Position numbers and translations under genes: made by a program. 64,000 nucleotides of DNA from Methanolobus halotolerans (GTDB lineage: Archaea; Halobacteriota; Methanosarcinia; Methanosarcinales; Methanosarcinaceae): NCBI RefSeq assembly GCF_004745425.1, contig NZ_PGGK01000003.1, positions 124,001-188,000 of the forward strand, read 5' to 3'. Below, piece after piece: positions 9,414 to 17,950 of the stretch. A model generated the notes under the pieces. It was not told the origin of the DNA, did not search any database, and was given only the letters and a program-made list of their open reading frames with translations. Numbering within the stretch: position 1 is the first letter of the stretch; each line of letters starts with the position of its first letter.

Positions 9414-9796
9414 TTGGGGAAAAATAAGAAAGATACCAGGTTAAAGGAAAAGATACCAGACAGGACAGAAGAAGGATAGGGTCAGTATTCGGTTCGATCC
9501 GGCGAATCCGGCCTCAGAGCACGATCAAATCACAGAAGGGATTAGGAGATCCTGACAAAGATATCTTTGGTGATAAAGAGACTGATTTGTACACTGTCGA
9601 ATCAGATGACCCAAGACCAAAACGCCTTGATCAAAAAATACCACCAACGAATCTTGAAAGTGAGAGACAAGCGACCACACAGGATTATGAGGATGGGTCA
9701 TATATTGCTGCGCCGCCGGATGAGCCAAGGCCGGGTCCACTGCATCCGGGTAAACCACGTAAAAACTCGAAAAATGGTGGTAGTAATAAGGAATAG
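9414..9796 (+). pseudogene. Remnant of a small hydrophilic protein gene
   Basis: A strong ribosome binding site GGGGTGATC (9402-9410) precedes a TTG at 9414 that opens MGKNKKDTRLKEKIPDRTEEG and then stops. Coding-like text resumes in other frames: SIRFDPANPASEHDQITEG, then DPDKDIFGDKETDLYTVES and on to KNSKNGGSNKE at 9796. Joined, these would give a charged, Pro-rich protein of about 125 residues with at least two frameshifts. The family is not recognised. The last part can also be read alone from an in-frame TTG at 9587 as a 69-residue frame, so a short expressed remnant cannot be excluded. Confidence 0.4.
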
Positions 9797-9908
9797 CCCA
9801 TCTTAAGACCAAGAATAATTGGTGCATATACACGATCAAATCTATGTTGTGGATCCAATTTGAAAATTCCGTTTGAAAACACGGTACAAAGCAATTGCCT
9901 GGCAGAGT

Positions 9909-10236
9909 ATGTTCATGCAAAGCATTAGAATAGTTATCGCATCCCGGATCTCTTTTCTGGTGTTCCAGAATCTTGATGCCTATGTTTTGCCGGGGTGAAA
10001 AGGAACTATCCGAAACAGGTATTCCTCAAGAGTGCTTCAAGTAATCTGTTAGGTCTGACACTCGACAGCCTGGTATTCGTGGTGCTGGCATCCTATGGGG
10101 TTGCTCCACTTGTTCCGCTCATATTCCGCTCATAATAAGACAGATAGTAGCAAAGAATCTGATTGGCCTACTTGACACTCTGTGGTTTGTATGGTATAAA
10201 AGATATCTTGAAAAAGGAAAGCTTGCCGATAACTAG
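9909..10236 (+). pseudogene. Decayed queuosine-precursor transporter (YhhQ/VUT family), C-terminal part
   Basis: Translated segments line up with the end of the VUT/YhhQ family: SIRIVIASRISFLVFQNLDAY, then KRNYPKQVFLKSASSNLLG, LTLDSLVFVVLASYGVAPL and, after another break, RQIVAKNLIGLLDTLWFVWY followed by a charged tail and a stop at 10236. An in-frame TGA interrupts the reading after VLPG (near 9997) and a frame change occurs near 10130. The first half of the gene is missing. The intact family moves 7-deazaguanine precursors across the membrane. The recognition rests on the NLDAYV, GLTLDSLVFVVLA and KNLIGLLDT blocks. Confidence 0.6.
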
Positions 10237-10249
10237 TATATGGATGCGG

Positions 10250-10372
10250 GACTGGACATCTTTTTTGATAAAGAATGAGGAGAGAAGGCTTTTCTATGTA
10301 GCAGTGACACGGATAAAAGAAGAAGTTATCGTTTACAGAAAAAAAGGGTTCCTAAAGCAAGTTTTTGCATGA
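10250..10372 (+). pseudogene. C-terminal scrap of a UvrD/PcrA-type helicase
   Basis: The frame ending at 10372 contains NEERRLFYVAVTRIKEEV, which matches helicase motif VI of superfamily 1A enzymes (EERRLxYVAxTRAK). Only about 40 residues of helicase-like sequence are left, fused in frame to unrelated text from the transporter remnant. It cannot be functional as a helicase. Confidence 0.55.
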
Positions 10373-10448
10373 GATTAAGAACCATGTTATTACATCAGAA
10401 TTAGACTAACCGATTTACCTCCAGCATTACTGTACCAGTATTGAAGGA

Positions 10449-12920
10449 TCATGTAGTGATTCTCTTATACAACATCGGAAGACTCTCTGGAAGCAAACTT
10501 GCATCATCTATTATTGTATATCCGGTATCAGAGAAAATATTATCAAGATATTTGCCGGGATTCGAATCCACGGTTATGCAGAAGAAATGTATTCCCCTGG
10601 CATTGCCTTCCATTATAGCGATTCTGGTATCCTCTTCAGCAATTCTTCCTTTGTATGCGCTTTCTCCCCGGGATGTATCAAAGGGTTCACCATCTGATAA
10701 TAATATTATTATCTTTGTTTTTGCATTTACCTTGTCAAGTTTCCTGATCGAATGACGGATGGCGGGTCCGAGCCTTGTGTTGGATACCGGCTCCAACAGG
10801 CTGATCCTGCGCTCAACGTTATCTGATAGTTCATCATCGAACTCCTTTATGGCAAAGTACTCAACATCATCCCTTGTCTGGCCGGAAAAGGCATAGATAG
10901 CGTATTTGTCACCTATGCTCTCAAGGGCCTGTATCATGATTATAAGCGAGTCTTTTTCCACATCCATTATGCTTTTTCCCTCATAGCCCACCATTTTATG
11001 GGTGGAATAACTGACATCTATAAGGAAAAGAGTTGCAACATCCCTTTCATGCTTGTCCCACCTGAGGTAGAGCCTGTCATCAGGATTTATGCCACATTTC
11101 TTCTGAATCAAGACATCTACGAAGGCGTCGATATCGATCTCAGTTCCATCTATCTGTTCTTTCATCCTGCGGAACGCCTCCGGCTTCATTCTGCTGAATA
11201 TACGCTGTATGAGTGCGATCTCGTTCCTGTAGCGCTCGGAAGCATCCTTGTAGTAATCACTGGAAATACCACTAGGCTCGATCTCATTGACGGTACACCA
11301 GTCCGCTTTATAGTCATTGAGAAGGGCATCCCACTCTTCATACATGTAACTGCCGAGTATCTTCCAGTTCTTGTCCGCAGCATAGGTGGACTGAAGTTTG
11401 ACTTTTTCTTCTTGTGTTTTTTCCTTTTCTTCTGTCGGTTCCACTTCACCTTTGGGAATAAAATTCCTGACAGTGTTCTCATATGAACTGGGGGAAAGAG
11501 GGCCCTTCTTGCCGTATGCCCCTATATCCACTCCGCGATAATCGATATTCTTCAGCACATCATACTCTTTTTGGCTCAACGGGCCAATCTGATCATCAAG
11601 CATGATATATATCCTGAAGGTCGTATCAAGGGAATCAAGGATAGATGATCTTTCATGAAAGATCCTGTCCTTCAGCAGGGTCCTTACCTGATCCAGAAAA
11701 ACCTTTGTACCTTTGCAGATATTGTAAACAGGTTCATTTCCGGTCGAAATCCACAGAAGTGATTCCATGAATTCCTCGATGTCTCCGGCGGGGGCCGGTC
11801 TGGACTGGAGCATCTGGTATCTTATTCTCTCAAGGTCTAAGCGAACTCCCCTGTAGTGTTCCATTATTCTGTACTCGACCCTGGCATCCTCCAGAATGCC
11901 AAGTATTGTTCCTGCCAGTGTCTGGTTGGGAAACATAGCTATGATCTCAGCGATACCAACAATGCCCTCGGGTTGCAGCCCTGACAGATAAGTTCTTTTC
12001 TTTATGGTTGTGTACCTTCTTCTGATATCTGCCATCAGTCCTGATGCCCTCTCAAGTTCGATCTTATGAGAACTGAACTGTATATGACCAACCTCATGCA
12101 TTATGCTCAGCTTGTATATCCTGAAGTTATCTTCAAAACCACTGTATTTACAGATACGGGGTGCAAGGTAGATGGTCCTGCCTGCAATCACAGGATTTAT
12201 GCCATTGAGTTCTTCCTCCATCTGTAACATCCTTCGGGAAAGAATGTTAAAATTAACACCTGTCAATCCAAGAGCATAGTACCTGAGGATGCTTACGATC
12301 TGATTGAGTGCTGCAGACCCCTTAAGCCCTTCAATAAATTCCTTTGAGTTTTTGGACCTAAGGGAAAAGTAAGGCCTTCCAAGGGATGGATTCTCTTCAA
12401 AGATATCTATGCCATTCAGGGCCCATTCTTCCAGTTCACTTACTTCCAGATCCTTTAAGAGCGGAGCCGAATAGGAAAAATAATCAATTGACAGATCCTT
12501 ATTCTGGTCAAATATCTTTATGCCGGTACCCGCCCATTTCCTGATTCCTTCAGGTCCTGTGTTCTCTGCTGCATCAGGGAGATTCTCAAAGAAAACTCCT
12601 GCAAGCATCCAGTCTTTATCAAGCAACATACGGGCAGTTCTGAGAAGGTCGCCATGATATGTCGAGCTGCTCTTTTCCAGGGCACTAAGCAAATTCTTGT
12701 AATAAGCGATTCCAAAAGCACGGCTTTCTTTAGAGATATCTTCGCCAATATGCATCCATTCATCGAATTTTTCCTTTGTGAGAAACTTCATAGCCAGGGG
12801 TGCATATTCAAGTTCCACCACGGTACGGAGATTCTCTTTGTCAGGTTTTTGGGACCGGTCTTCTATAACTTCGATCAGCTCTTTCTCAGTGGGATCTGTC
12901 TGTTCGATATCTTTTGACAA
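10449..12920 (-). CDS. NorD/CbbO-like von Willebrand factor A protein
   Basis: 823 residues. The N-terminal 200 are helical repeats (segments ending WAxxGIxIFDxN). The middle carries blocks typical of NorD/CbbO: GRTIYLAPRI, YKLSIMHEVGHIQF and ILEDARVEYRIMEHYRG. A charged linker (EVEPTEEKEKTQEEK) leads to a C-terminal vWA domain (from about residue 625) with the MIDAS motif DVSYST and the later LLSDGEPFDT. In known systems such proteins work with a MoxR-type AAA+ ATPase to load metal centres or reactivate enzymes. No MoxR/NorQ gene is adjacent. Start is TTG at 12920, supported by GGAG nine to ten bases upstream; that site overlaps the stop of a 49-codon frame. It is the only clearly intact gene among decayed ones between 9.2 and 15.9 kb. 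Confidence 0.82.
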   Translation of the reverse strand: MSKDIEQTDPTEKELIEVIEDRSQKPDKENLRTVVELEYAPLAMKFLTKEKFDEWMHIGEDISKESRAFGIAYYKNLLSALEKSSSTYHGDLLRTARMLLDKDWMLAGVFFENLPDAAENTGPEGIRKWAGTGIKIFDQNKDLSIDYFSYSAPLLKDLEVSELEEWALNGIDIFEENPSLGRPYFSLRSKNSKEFIEGLKGSAALNQIVSILRYYALGLTGVNFNILSRRMLQMEEELNGINPVIAGRTIYLAPRICKYSGFEDNFRIYKLSIMHEVGHIQFSSHKIELERASGLMADIRRRYTTIKKRTYLSGLQPEGIVGIAEIIAMFPNQTLAGTILGILEDARVEYRIMEHYRGVRLDLERIRYQMLQSRPAPAGDIEEFMESLLWISTGNEPVYNICKGTKVFLDQVRTLLKDRIFHERSSILDSLDTTFRIYIMLDDQIGPLSQKEYDVLKNIDYRGVDIGAYGKKGPLSPSSYENTVRNFIPKGEVEPTEEKEKTQEEKVKLQSTYAADKNWKILGSYMYEEWDALLNDYKADWCTVNEIEPSGISSDYYKDASERYRNEIALIQRIFSRMKPEAFRRMKEQIDGTEIDIDAFVDVLIQKKCGINPDDRLYLRWDKHERDVATLFLIDVSYSTHKMVGYEGKSIMDVEKDSLIIMIQALESIGDKYAIYAFSGQTRDDVEYFAIKEFDDELSDNVERRISLLEPVSNTRLGPAIRHSIRKLDKVNAKTKIIILLSDGEPFDTSRGESAYKGRIAEEDTRIAIMEGNARGIHFFCITVDSNPGKYLDNIFSDTGYTIIDDASLLPESLPMLYKRITT

Positions 12921-12929
12921 GATGTCTCT

Positions 12930-13079
12930 TCACTCCACGATGGTATTTGTTCTCTCACCGATACTCTTTTGCAATTCAGGATCATCTGTGATAGGTCTTC
13001 TTAATAGTTCTGCAGGTATCCCTGGCTCTATGATAACTATTGCATCTTCTCCAGCTTCAACCATTTCGTTAAGTAACAT
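12930..13079 (-). CDS. Small 49-residue ORF coupled to the NorD-like gene
   Basis: The minus strand is open from ATG at 13079 to TGA at 12930 and encodes MLLNEMVEAGEDAIVIIEPG and onward to GERTNTIVE. Its stop codon overlaps the GGAGTGA that serves the TTG start of the NorD-like gene, so the two would be translationally coupled. No ribosome binding site precedes it, and an in-frame TAA lies eight codons upstream. It may be the tail of a lost upstream gene rather than a complete small protein. No family recognised. Confidence 0.4.
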   Translation of the reverse strand: MLLNEMVEAGEDAIVIIEPGIPAELLRRPITDDPELQKSIGERTNTIVE

Positions 13080-13392
13080 ATGAATCTGTTCTTGAGATTT
13101 TTAAACTGCCGGGAATATCTCTACCGTACCACATCTGAATACAGTATTGCTCTACCTTGATGACATGGACCTCAGCAGGTAGCTCTCAGATTAAAACCCC
13201 TATAACAATGAAATTTGTTCTTACTTCTTTATATTAACTGTGCAGGGATACTTCCGGATCCAAGAAGATCACTATACGAAATCAGGGCTCTGAAAAAAAC
13301 ATACCACAAACAGTATCTTTCTACTTTATTTGACTAATTTCATCAGCGTCACCGAGAACATTTCAGTTCAAAAGTAGTAACATGGATTGAAC

Positions 13393-13804
13393 TTTGAAAA
13401 AGGTTTAGTCGGAACCCAGATCCACATCCAGTCCTCATACATCGACCTTGACGAACACCTCGATATCATCTTTGAGCTCATGGACTTCTGGGAGCCTCAC
13501 GCTTCCGGGACCGGATAGACCGCCCAAGAGGTCCACCATCTACCAGATGGCCCGGCATATCCGTTTCCATGAACGCCACGAGCACGACATGGTTACCATG
13601 CTCCAGGCAATAGAGCAGGAATCCTCCATGTGCGGGGATTCAAAACTTGTCAAGACCTTAAGGTCCGGCAAGTACGATATGTACAAGCTCGACAATCCCG
13701 ACCTCACCGCCTGCAACATAAGAACAGAATACCAGCACAGCGTCAAGTCCTACCGCATAACAAGTATGGGTCTACCTTTTGAAGGACGACAATACGTTCA
13801 ATGA
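13393..13804 (+). other. Degenerate coding-like stretch
   Basis: One frame reads GLVGTQIHIQSSYIDLDEHL and DIIFELMDFWEPHASGTG before a TAG near 13517-13519. Another frame then stays open to 13804 (ending SMGLPFEGRQYVQ) with base composition like a coding region. The two may be halves of one broken gene. I do not recognise a family. The 310 bases before it (13080-13392) show nothing I can name. Confidence 0.3.
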
Positions 13805-13873
13805 AAGGGAGAATTAGTATATTATTATGACAGAAACTGATGACATTGTTGTTTAGATGGTATTGAGTATATT

Positions 13874-14035
13874 ATGACAATATACATTGACGTAAGGAAA
13901 TTTGCTTAAGAAGATGCAAAAATAAATCAATCAAAAGGTTATAAAACTAAGATAATAGAAATTCCTGACGGTTTCGATGTTTATAGATCTGTGTTGCCTG
14001 CCGACGATATTAATAACGGGGAGAATCGTGGATAA
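13874..14035 (+). pseudogene. Small gene with an in-frame ochre codon
   Basis: From ATG at 13874 the frame reads MTIYIDVRKFA, then TAA, then EDAKINQSKGYKTKIIEIPD and on to DDINNGENRG before a second TAA at 14033-14035. The two sides look like one 53-codon protein with a nonsense change at codon 12. Not recognised. Confidence 0.35.
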
Positions 14036-14389
14036 AAGACATTAACCCCCATTATTTCCTTTGCAGGTTTTTTCGCATTCTATGTTTGGTACTGTTTTCA
14101 AAGGAAGTATCATTTAGTAATTATGTCATCAAACAACGTTTCTTAATTTAGCTCAAAATCAACAAAACCCCCACCTACCCGGCATTTGCACCGCTTCGCG
14201 GCGCCAGTGGCTTTTTTCCACCGTTCCCTTAGGTACACGATTAAGGCGTGTGTGCCATGAATGGAATATTCTACCAATTTAACCTTCTATTTTCACTTCA
14301 GAATTTCCACATGAAACGAGTATTTATATTTATGAAACCAGCTCAATAATATAACTAATAATTATATATTTATATCTTAACAGTATATA
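14036..14389. other. Non-coding spacer with a GC-rich hairpin
   Basis: No gene is seen. Around 14185-14210 a GC-rich inverted repeat (CACCGCTTCGCGGCGCC region) stands out from the AT-rich surroundings and is followed by a T run, so it may terminate a plus-strand transcript. AT-rich TATA-like sequence (ATAACTAATAATTATATATTTATATC) fills 14347-14380, upstream of the next gene. Confidence 0.3.
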
Positions 14390-15202
14390 ATGATTATGTC
14401 ATTATCCATACGTTGTAAATATCTATTCCTTATTGTGACGCTCACCGGAGCGCTGATTCTGGCTTCAGGGTGCCTCTTGGAAAGTGAAGATCCCTCTGCA
14501 GACTTGAGTGGCTCCGCGCCAGTTCTCAACTCCTCAGTATCTCCGGAGAAACTCGTAGTGTTCGTTGAGGCAGCTCACGAGTATGCGCAAATTCACGGAC
14601 AGGAAGCGGCTCTGCGGGAGTTCAATAACCAAAACGGCCAGTTCATTGATGGTGAACTTTATATCTTCGCCTACGATTCTGAGGGTACTACACTGGCTCT
14701 TCCCTTCCAGCCCGAGGTCATCGGGACTGACCGGTGGAACACCACGGACATAAACGGCACAGCATATGTCCGGGATATTGTCACCACTGCGCAGTCAGGC
14801 GGGGGATTCATCCGATATCTCTATACAGACCCTGCAGATAATTTTACGATTAAACAAAAACTCAGCTATGTGATGATGGTGGATCAGAACTGGGTTATCG
14901 GAGCTGGTATCTACTTCCCAGACATACAGCAGAAAATGACAACGTATGAGCTGGCTTCACTTGTACAGAATGCTTCGGAATATGTTGATGCGGATGAAGA
15001 GGAGACTGCTCTTGACTAGTTTTCAAAAAGGGACGGGCAGTTTTCGAATGATGTTGCCTACATATACGCTTACGACCACAACGAGACACTTCTTGTAGAC
15101 CCCTATAGCTCCGATGTCGGGAAGAACTTTATGAACTGGACCGATGTACGCGGGCTACCGGTGGCCCGGATATTTGCGGATACTGCTTCCAGTGGCGGAT
15201 GA
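14390..15202 (+). pseudogene. Double-Cache lipoprotein gene broken by TAG and TGA
   Basis: The first open part (14390-15019, 209 residues) is a lipoprotein: signal with lipobox ASGC near residue 28, then a single Cache-type sensor domain (from about residue 50: KLVVFVEAAHEYAQIHGQ, REFNNQNGQFIDGELYIFAY, AYVRDIVTTAQSGGGFIRYL, MMVDQNWVIGAGIY). It ends at TAG 15017-15019. In the same frame a second Cache copy follows at once: FSKRDGQFSNDVAYIYAYDH, VGKNFMNWTDVRG, IFADTASSGG, then TGA at 15200-15202 where the first copy has GGG-FIRY. The TAG sits where a charged residue is expected and the TGA where a Gly is expected, so both look like point mutations. A truncated one-Cache lipoprotein may still be made. 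Cache domains bind small ligands outside the cell. Confidence 0.7.
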
Positions 15203-15365
15203 TTCATAACATACCCCCTACTCCCTCCCAGCAGGCACACTGGTGCACAACTCTTTTGCAGGACCGCTTCGCGTGCGATACGGTCCGGTCACTTAATCAG
15301 GCCATCAACTAAGAATCTCAAAAAGTGTGTGAATGCTGTAACTTACCATATTTACACATCAACCA

Positions 15366-15833
15366 TTAAACAAAAGGCTGATCTACGCAGTAATTCAGCC
15401 TGTCACTTTTTCCAACGCGGCGCATTCCAGCCTAACCGTCAACCGTCACAACTGCCCCGTACTGGTCAAAAACAACGTTCTTAATCTTCAGGTTCCCTAT
15501 TTCACTTGACCTTGCACCCGTATCATAAAAAAGCGCGACAATTGCCTTATCTCTTGGGTGATCTGCCGCAAGTATCATCTCCTTGATATCGGCTTCAGTT
15601 AGCAATTCTTCAGGTAGCTTAAAGTTCTTCTTATTAACACTGGGCTTGATCCATTTAGTAAACTCCGGGTCCTCATTAGTGTCATAAATCCATCTGTAGA
15701 ACTTCTTAATGCATACCTTGTAATCATACTTCGTATAATCGCTAAAGTCTCTCTTCTCGATCTCACCAATTAGAGCGTAGATGTCATCTTTTGTCGCATC
15801 CTCAAAATCAACATCCATCCACCGGGCAAGCAT
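15366..15833 (-). pseudogene. Truncated tyrosine recombinase (archaeal integrase) next to tRNA-Glu
   Basis: The open part (15833 to TAG at 15432) encodes a core-binding domain (DFSDYTKYDYKVCIKKFYRW) and the start of the catalytic domain with the first catalytic Arg in DTGARSSEIGNLKI. Reading past the TAG in the same frame gives AGMRRVGKSD, matching the usual GKTGMRRV block, but then the sequence diverges and ends near 15366. The HxxR and Tyr motifs are missing, so it cannot recombine. Upstream of ATG 15833 another in-frame TAG lies close by, and the N-terminus also seems lost. Its place 150 bp from the 3' end of tRNA-Glu is typical of an element that integrated into that tRNA. Confidence 0.75.
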
Positions 15834-15982
15834 ATTAAGCTAATGAAGATATTTTAGAGATATTCTCTAAGGTGCTGTAGGCTCTTGTCATGATTGTAGA
15901 ACATAAACTACACTTCGCCATAATTAATAAAAAATATTTCTAAGTAAAGTGAAAATGTTATAGAAGTAAACTAAAAATTGAA

Positions 15983-16057
15983 TGCTCCGATGGGGATTCG
16001 AACCCCAGTCGCAGGAGTGAGAGTCCTACATGATTGGCCGTGCTACACTATCGGAGC
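15983..16057 (-). tRNA. tRNA-Glu (CUC)
   Basis: On the minus strand the sequence folds as a cloverleaf: acceptor GCTCCGA/TCGGAGC with discriminator A at 15983, anticodon loop CTCTCAC with anticodon CTC between AGGA and TCCT, and the T-arm GGGGTTCGAATCCCC. CCA is not encoded. The 3' end faces a broken integrase gene, which suggests use as an attachment site in the past. Confidence 0.93.
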
Positions 16058-16137
16058 AATTTGTTTTGGCTTAACAGCATCTTGAAAGTCATTTAATACA
16101 TATTAATCTTTCGTTTCAAAAAAAAAGGTATATTTGC

Positions 16138-17376
16138 TTATGCAAACATACCATGTGGTATATTCATTTCTTCCTCTGTGACTACCTTTTCATAGGCTTC
16201 CATGAGGTCTTTCATCATTATTTTGTCGCCGCGTCGTCTAAGTACGAACATGCCGGCTTCCTTGGTGATGACCTTGAGGTCGGCACCACTCAGGCCGTCT
16301 GTTATCCTGGCAAGTTTCTCAAAGCTCACATCTGAATCGATGTTCATGCTACGAGTGTGTATCTTCAGGATCTCCATGCGTCCCTTCTCATCAGGCAATG
16401 GAATCTCGATCACACGGTCAAAGCGTCCCGGACGAAGCAATGCCGGATCAAGCAGGTCTATCCTGTTGGTAGCAGCGATGATCTTGACATCCCTTGTTGC
16501 GTCAAAGCCGTCCATCTCCGCAAGTAACTGGAGCATCGTCCTGTTAACTTCCGCGGAACCTGTGGTACCGTCATGGGTACGCATGCCTCCCACGGCATCG
16601 ATCTCGTCGATAAACAGGATAGTAGGGGCCTTGTCTCTGGCCATCTGGAACACATCCTTCACAAGGCGCGCACCTTCTCCCACGAACTTCTGTATCAGGT
16701 CTGACCCTGACATACGTATGAAAGTTGCCTGGGCGCGGGATGCGACCGCCTTTGCGATAAGTGTCTTCCCGGTACCAGGGGCGCCGTAAAGCAACACTCC
16801 TGTTGGTGGTTCAATACCAATGTTTTCAAAAAGTTCAGGCTCGGTAAGTGGTAGCTCCACGGATTCGATGACTTCCTTGAGGACATTGTCGAGTCCTCCT
16901 ATCATGTCATAATCTATTCCCGGTGAGTTGATAAGTTCCATGACCTGCGCACGAACATCCGCTGCTCTGCTGATAATGGATATGATAGAAAATGCAGCAT
17001 TGATACAGACGCGCATTCCCGGCTGTATCTCTCCCTGGAGATTTACAGGGATCTTTGTGACAACCTCCTGGTTATTGCCATGCTGTCTTATGACTACCAT
17101 ATCGTTTTCCACTTCCATTACACTGGCAATGAAAAGCGGTGGTCTTGTCAGCTGTTCGATCTGTTTTTTGAGCTTATTGGTCTCTTCCAGATAACTGTTG
17201 GCCAACATACTTGCTTCAAGTAACTTCGCCCGCATGTTCTCATTATTCACCTTAAGGATCTCTATTTCCTGAAGTAGTGAATCAACATCCTTTTTTTCAG
17301 AATCTTCAGAATCGATGTGGCTTCCCATTTTGGGGTTTTCAGTGTCAACCGGCGACTCAGCACTACTGTTTGACAT
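16138..17376 (-). CDS. pan: Proteasome-activating nucleotidase (PAN)
   Basis: 412 residues, the usual PAN length. N-terminal coiled coil (about 25-75), OB-type domain (about 78-140, from PPLFIASVMEVENDMVVI), then an AAA+ ATPase: Walker A GAPGTGKT, Walker B ILFIDEID, second region of homology with ATNRIDLLDPALLRPGRFDR, and the C-terminal helical domain. PAN forms a hexamer that unfolds proteins and feeds them to the 20S proteasome. The C-terminus is MFA, not the usual hydrophobic-Tyr-any motif; Phe takes the Tyr place. The gene stands alone on the minus strand next to tRNA-Glu. ATG start at 17376. Confidence 0.95.
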   Translation of the reverse strand: MSNSSAESPVDTENPKMGSHIDSEDSEKKDVDSLLQEIEILKVNNENMRAKLLEASMLANSYLEETNKLKKQIEQLTRPPLFIASVMEVENDMVVIRQHGNNQEVVTKIPVNLQGEIQPGMRVCINAAFSIISIISRAADVRAQVMELINSPGIDYDMIGGLDNVLKEVIESVELPLTEPELFENIGIEPPTGVLLYGAPGTGKTLIAKAVASRAQATFIRMSGSDLIQKFVGEGARLVKDVFQMARDKAPTILFIDEIDAVGGMRTHDGTTGSAEVNRTMLQLLAEMDGFDATRDVKIIAATNRIDLLDPALLRPGRFDRVIEIPLPDEKGRMEILKIHTRSMNIDSDVSFEKLARITDGLSGADLKVITKEAGMFVLRRRGDKIMMKDLMEAYEKVVTEEEMNIPHGMFA

Positions 17377-17887
17377 AGAGGCATACTATGGGTATCATGT
17401 CATATAAATTAACTGCAGCATTTCAGAGTTATTCTGTTTATCTCCCATACTGTTTTTTTAGTAGTGACCGCATCTTTCTTACTTTCACAAAAAACACCTG
17501 TTTTCCTTGTATTGAAGCTCTGTATAGATAATAGACTGTTTTTAAAGCCTTATCTGGATATCGTGGGCTTTAATGCTGTGTTCAATCCTCCTGCTAAAAA
17601 ATTAATGCCCAAATTCGTACAAAAAAGAAAGATATATCTATTATGAATTGCAGTTAATAAATTGATGGAATGATTGTATAGCTGTCTTAATCTCTTAAAA
17701 TTATGAAAAAAGGGATTTTAGGCCTTTATTCCCTTTAAAAACAAATGCATACTAATATCAAAGGGAATATTTATATATTATTAATTCCATTGAAGTAATT
17801 GCAGGTCACACGGAAACATTGTGTTCCGGAAGTGATCACACATCAACGGATCAAAATTAAACGAGCAGCCATTATCTGAGGGGATAA
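17377..17887. other. Long AT-rich spacer with TATA-like elements
   Basis: The 510 bp between the divergent PAN gene and the winged-helix gene hold AT-rich promoters in both directions, e.g. ATTTATATATTATTAATTCC near 17768-17787 for the rightward unit. At 17870-17883 a TCTGAGGGGAT sequence appears that is repeated about 40 bases later. No gene with coding character is seen. Confidence 0.4.
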
Positions 17888-17950
17888 ATGGTTTGTGAAT
17901 CCACAAAATCTGAGGGGATGAATGGATCCGCAAAAGAGGCAAAAGGATGA
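17888..17950 (+). CDS. Possible 20-codon leader peptide overlapping the next gene
   Basis: GAGGGG lies four bases before ATG 17888. The frame encodes MVCESTKSEGMNGSAKEAKG and stops at TGA 17948-17950, which overlaps the ATG (17947) of the next gene in an ATGA arrangement. A second GAGGGGATGA-ATG at 17921 opens a different 13-codon frame that ends inside the next gene. The arrangement suggests translational coupling or attenuation. Peptide expression is an inference. Confidence 0.35.
   Translation: MVCESTKSEGMNGSAKEAKG

Noticed and set aside
10550-10575. CCGGGATTCGAATCC looked like a tRNA T-arm or attachment site
   Set aside because: It lies inside the intact NorD-like coding frame (DSNPGKYL) and no cloverleaf surrounds it.
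12070-12110. HEVGH in the NorD-like protein as a sign of a metallopeptidase
   Set aside because: The block belongs to a conserved part of the NorD/CbbO family, and the C-terminal vWA domain fits that family better.
15017-15019. TAG as a pyrrolysine codon
   Set aside because: A TGA follows at the place of a conserved Gly and the domain end is missing, so the gene is decayed; no pyl genes are in the window to support decoding.
17464-17646. 60-residue open frame in the spacer before the winged-helix gene
   Set aside because: No ribosome binding site, no family features, and AT-rich composition like the surrounding spacer.
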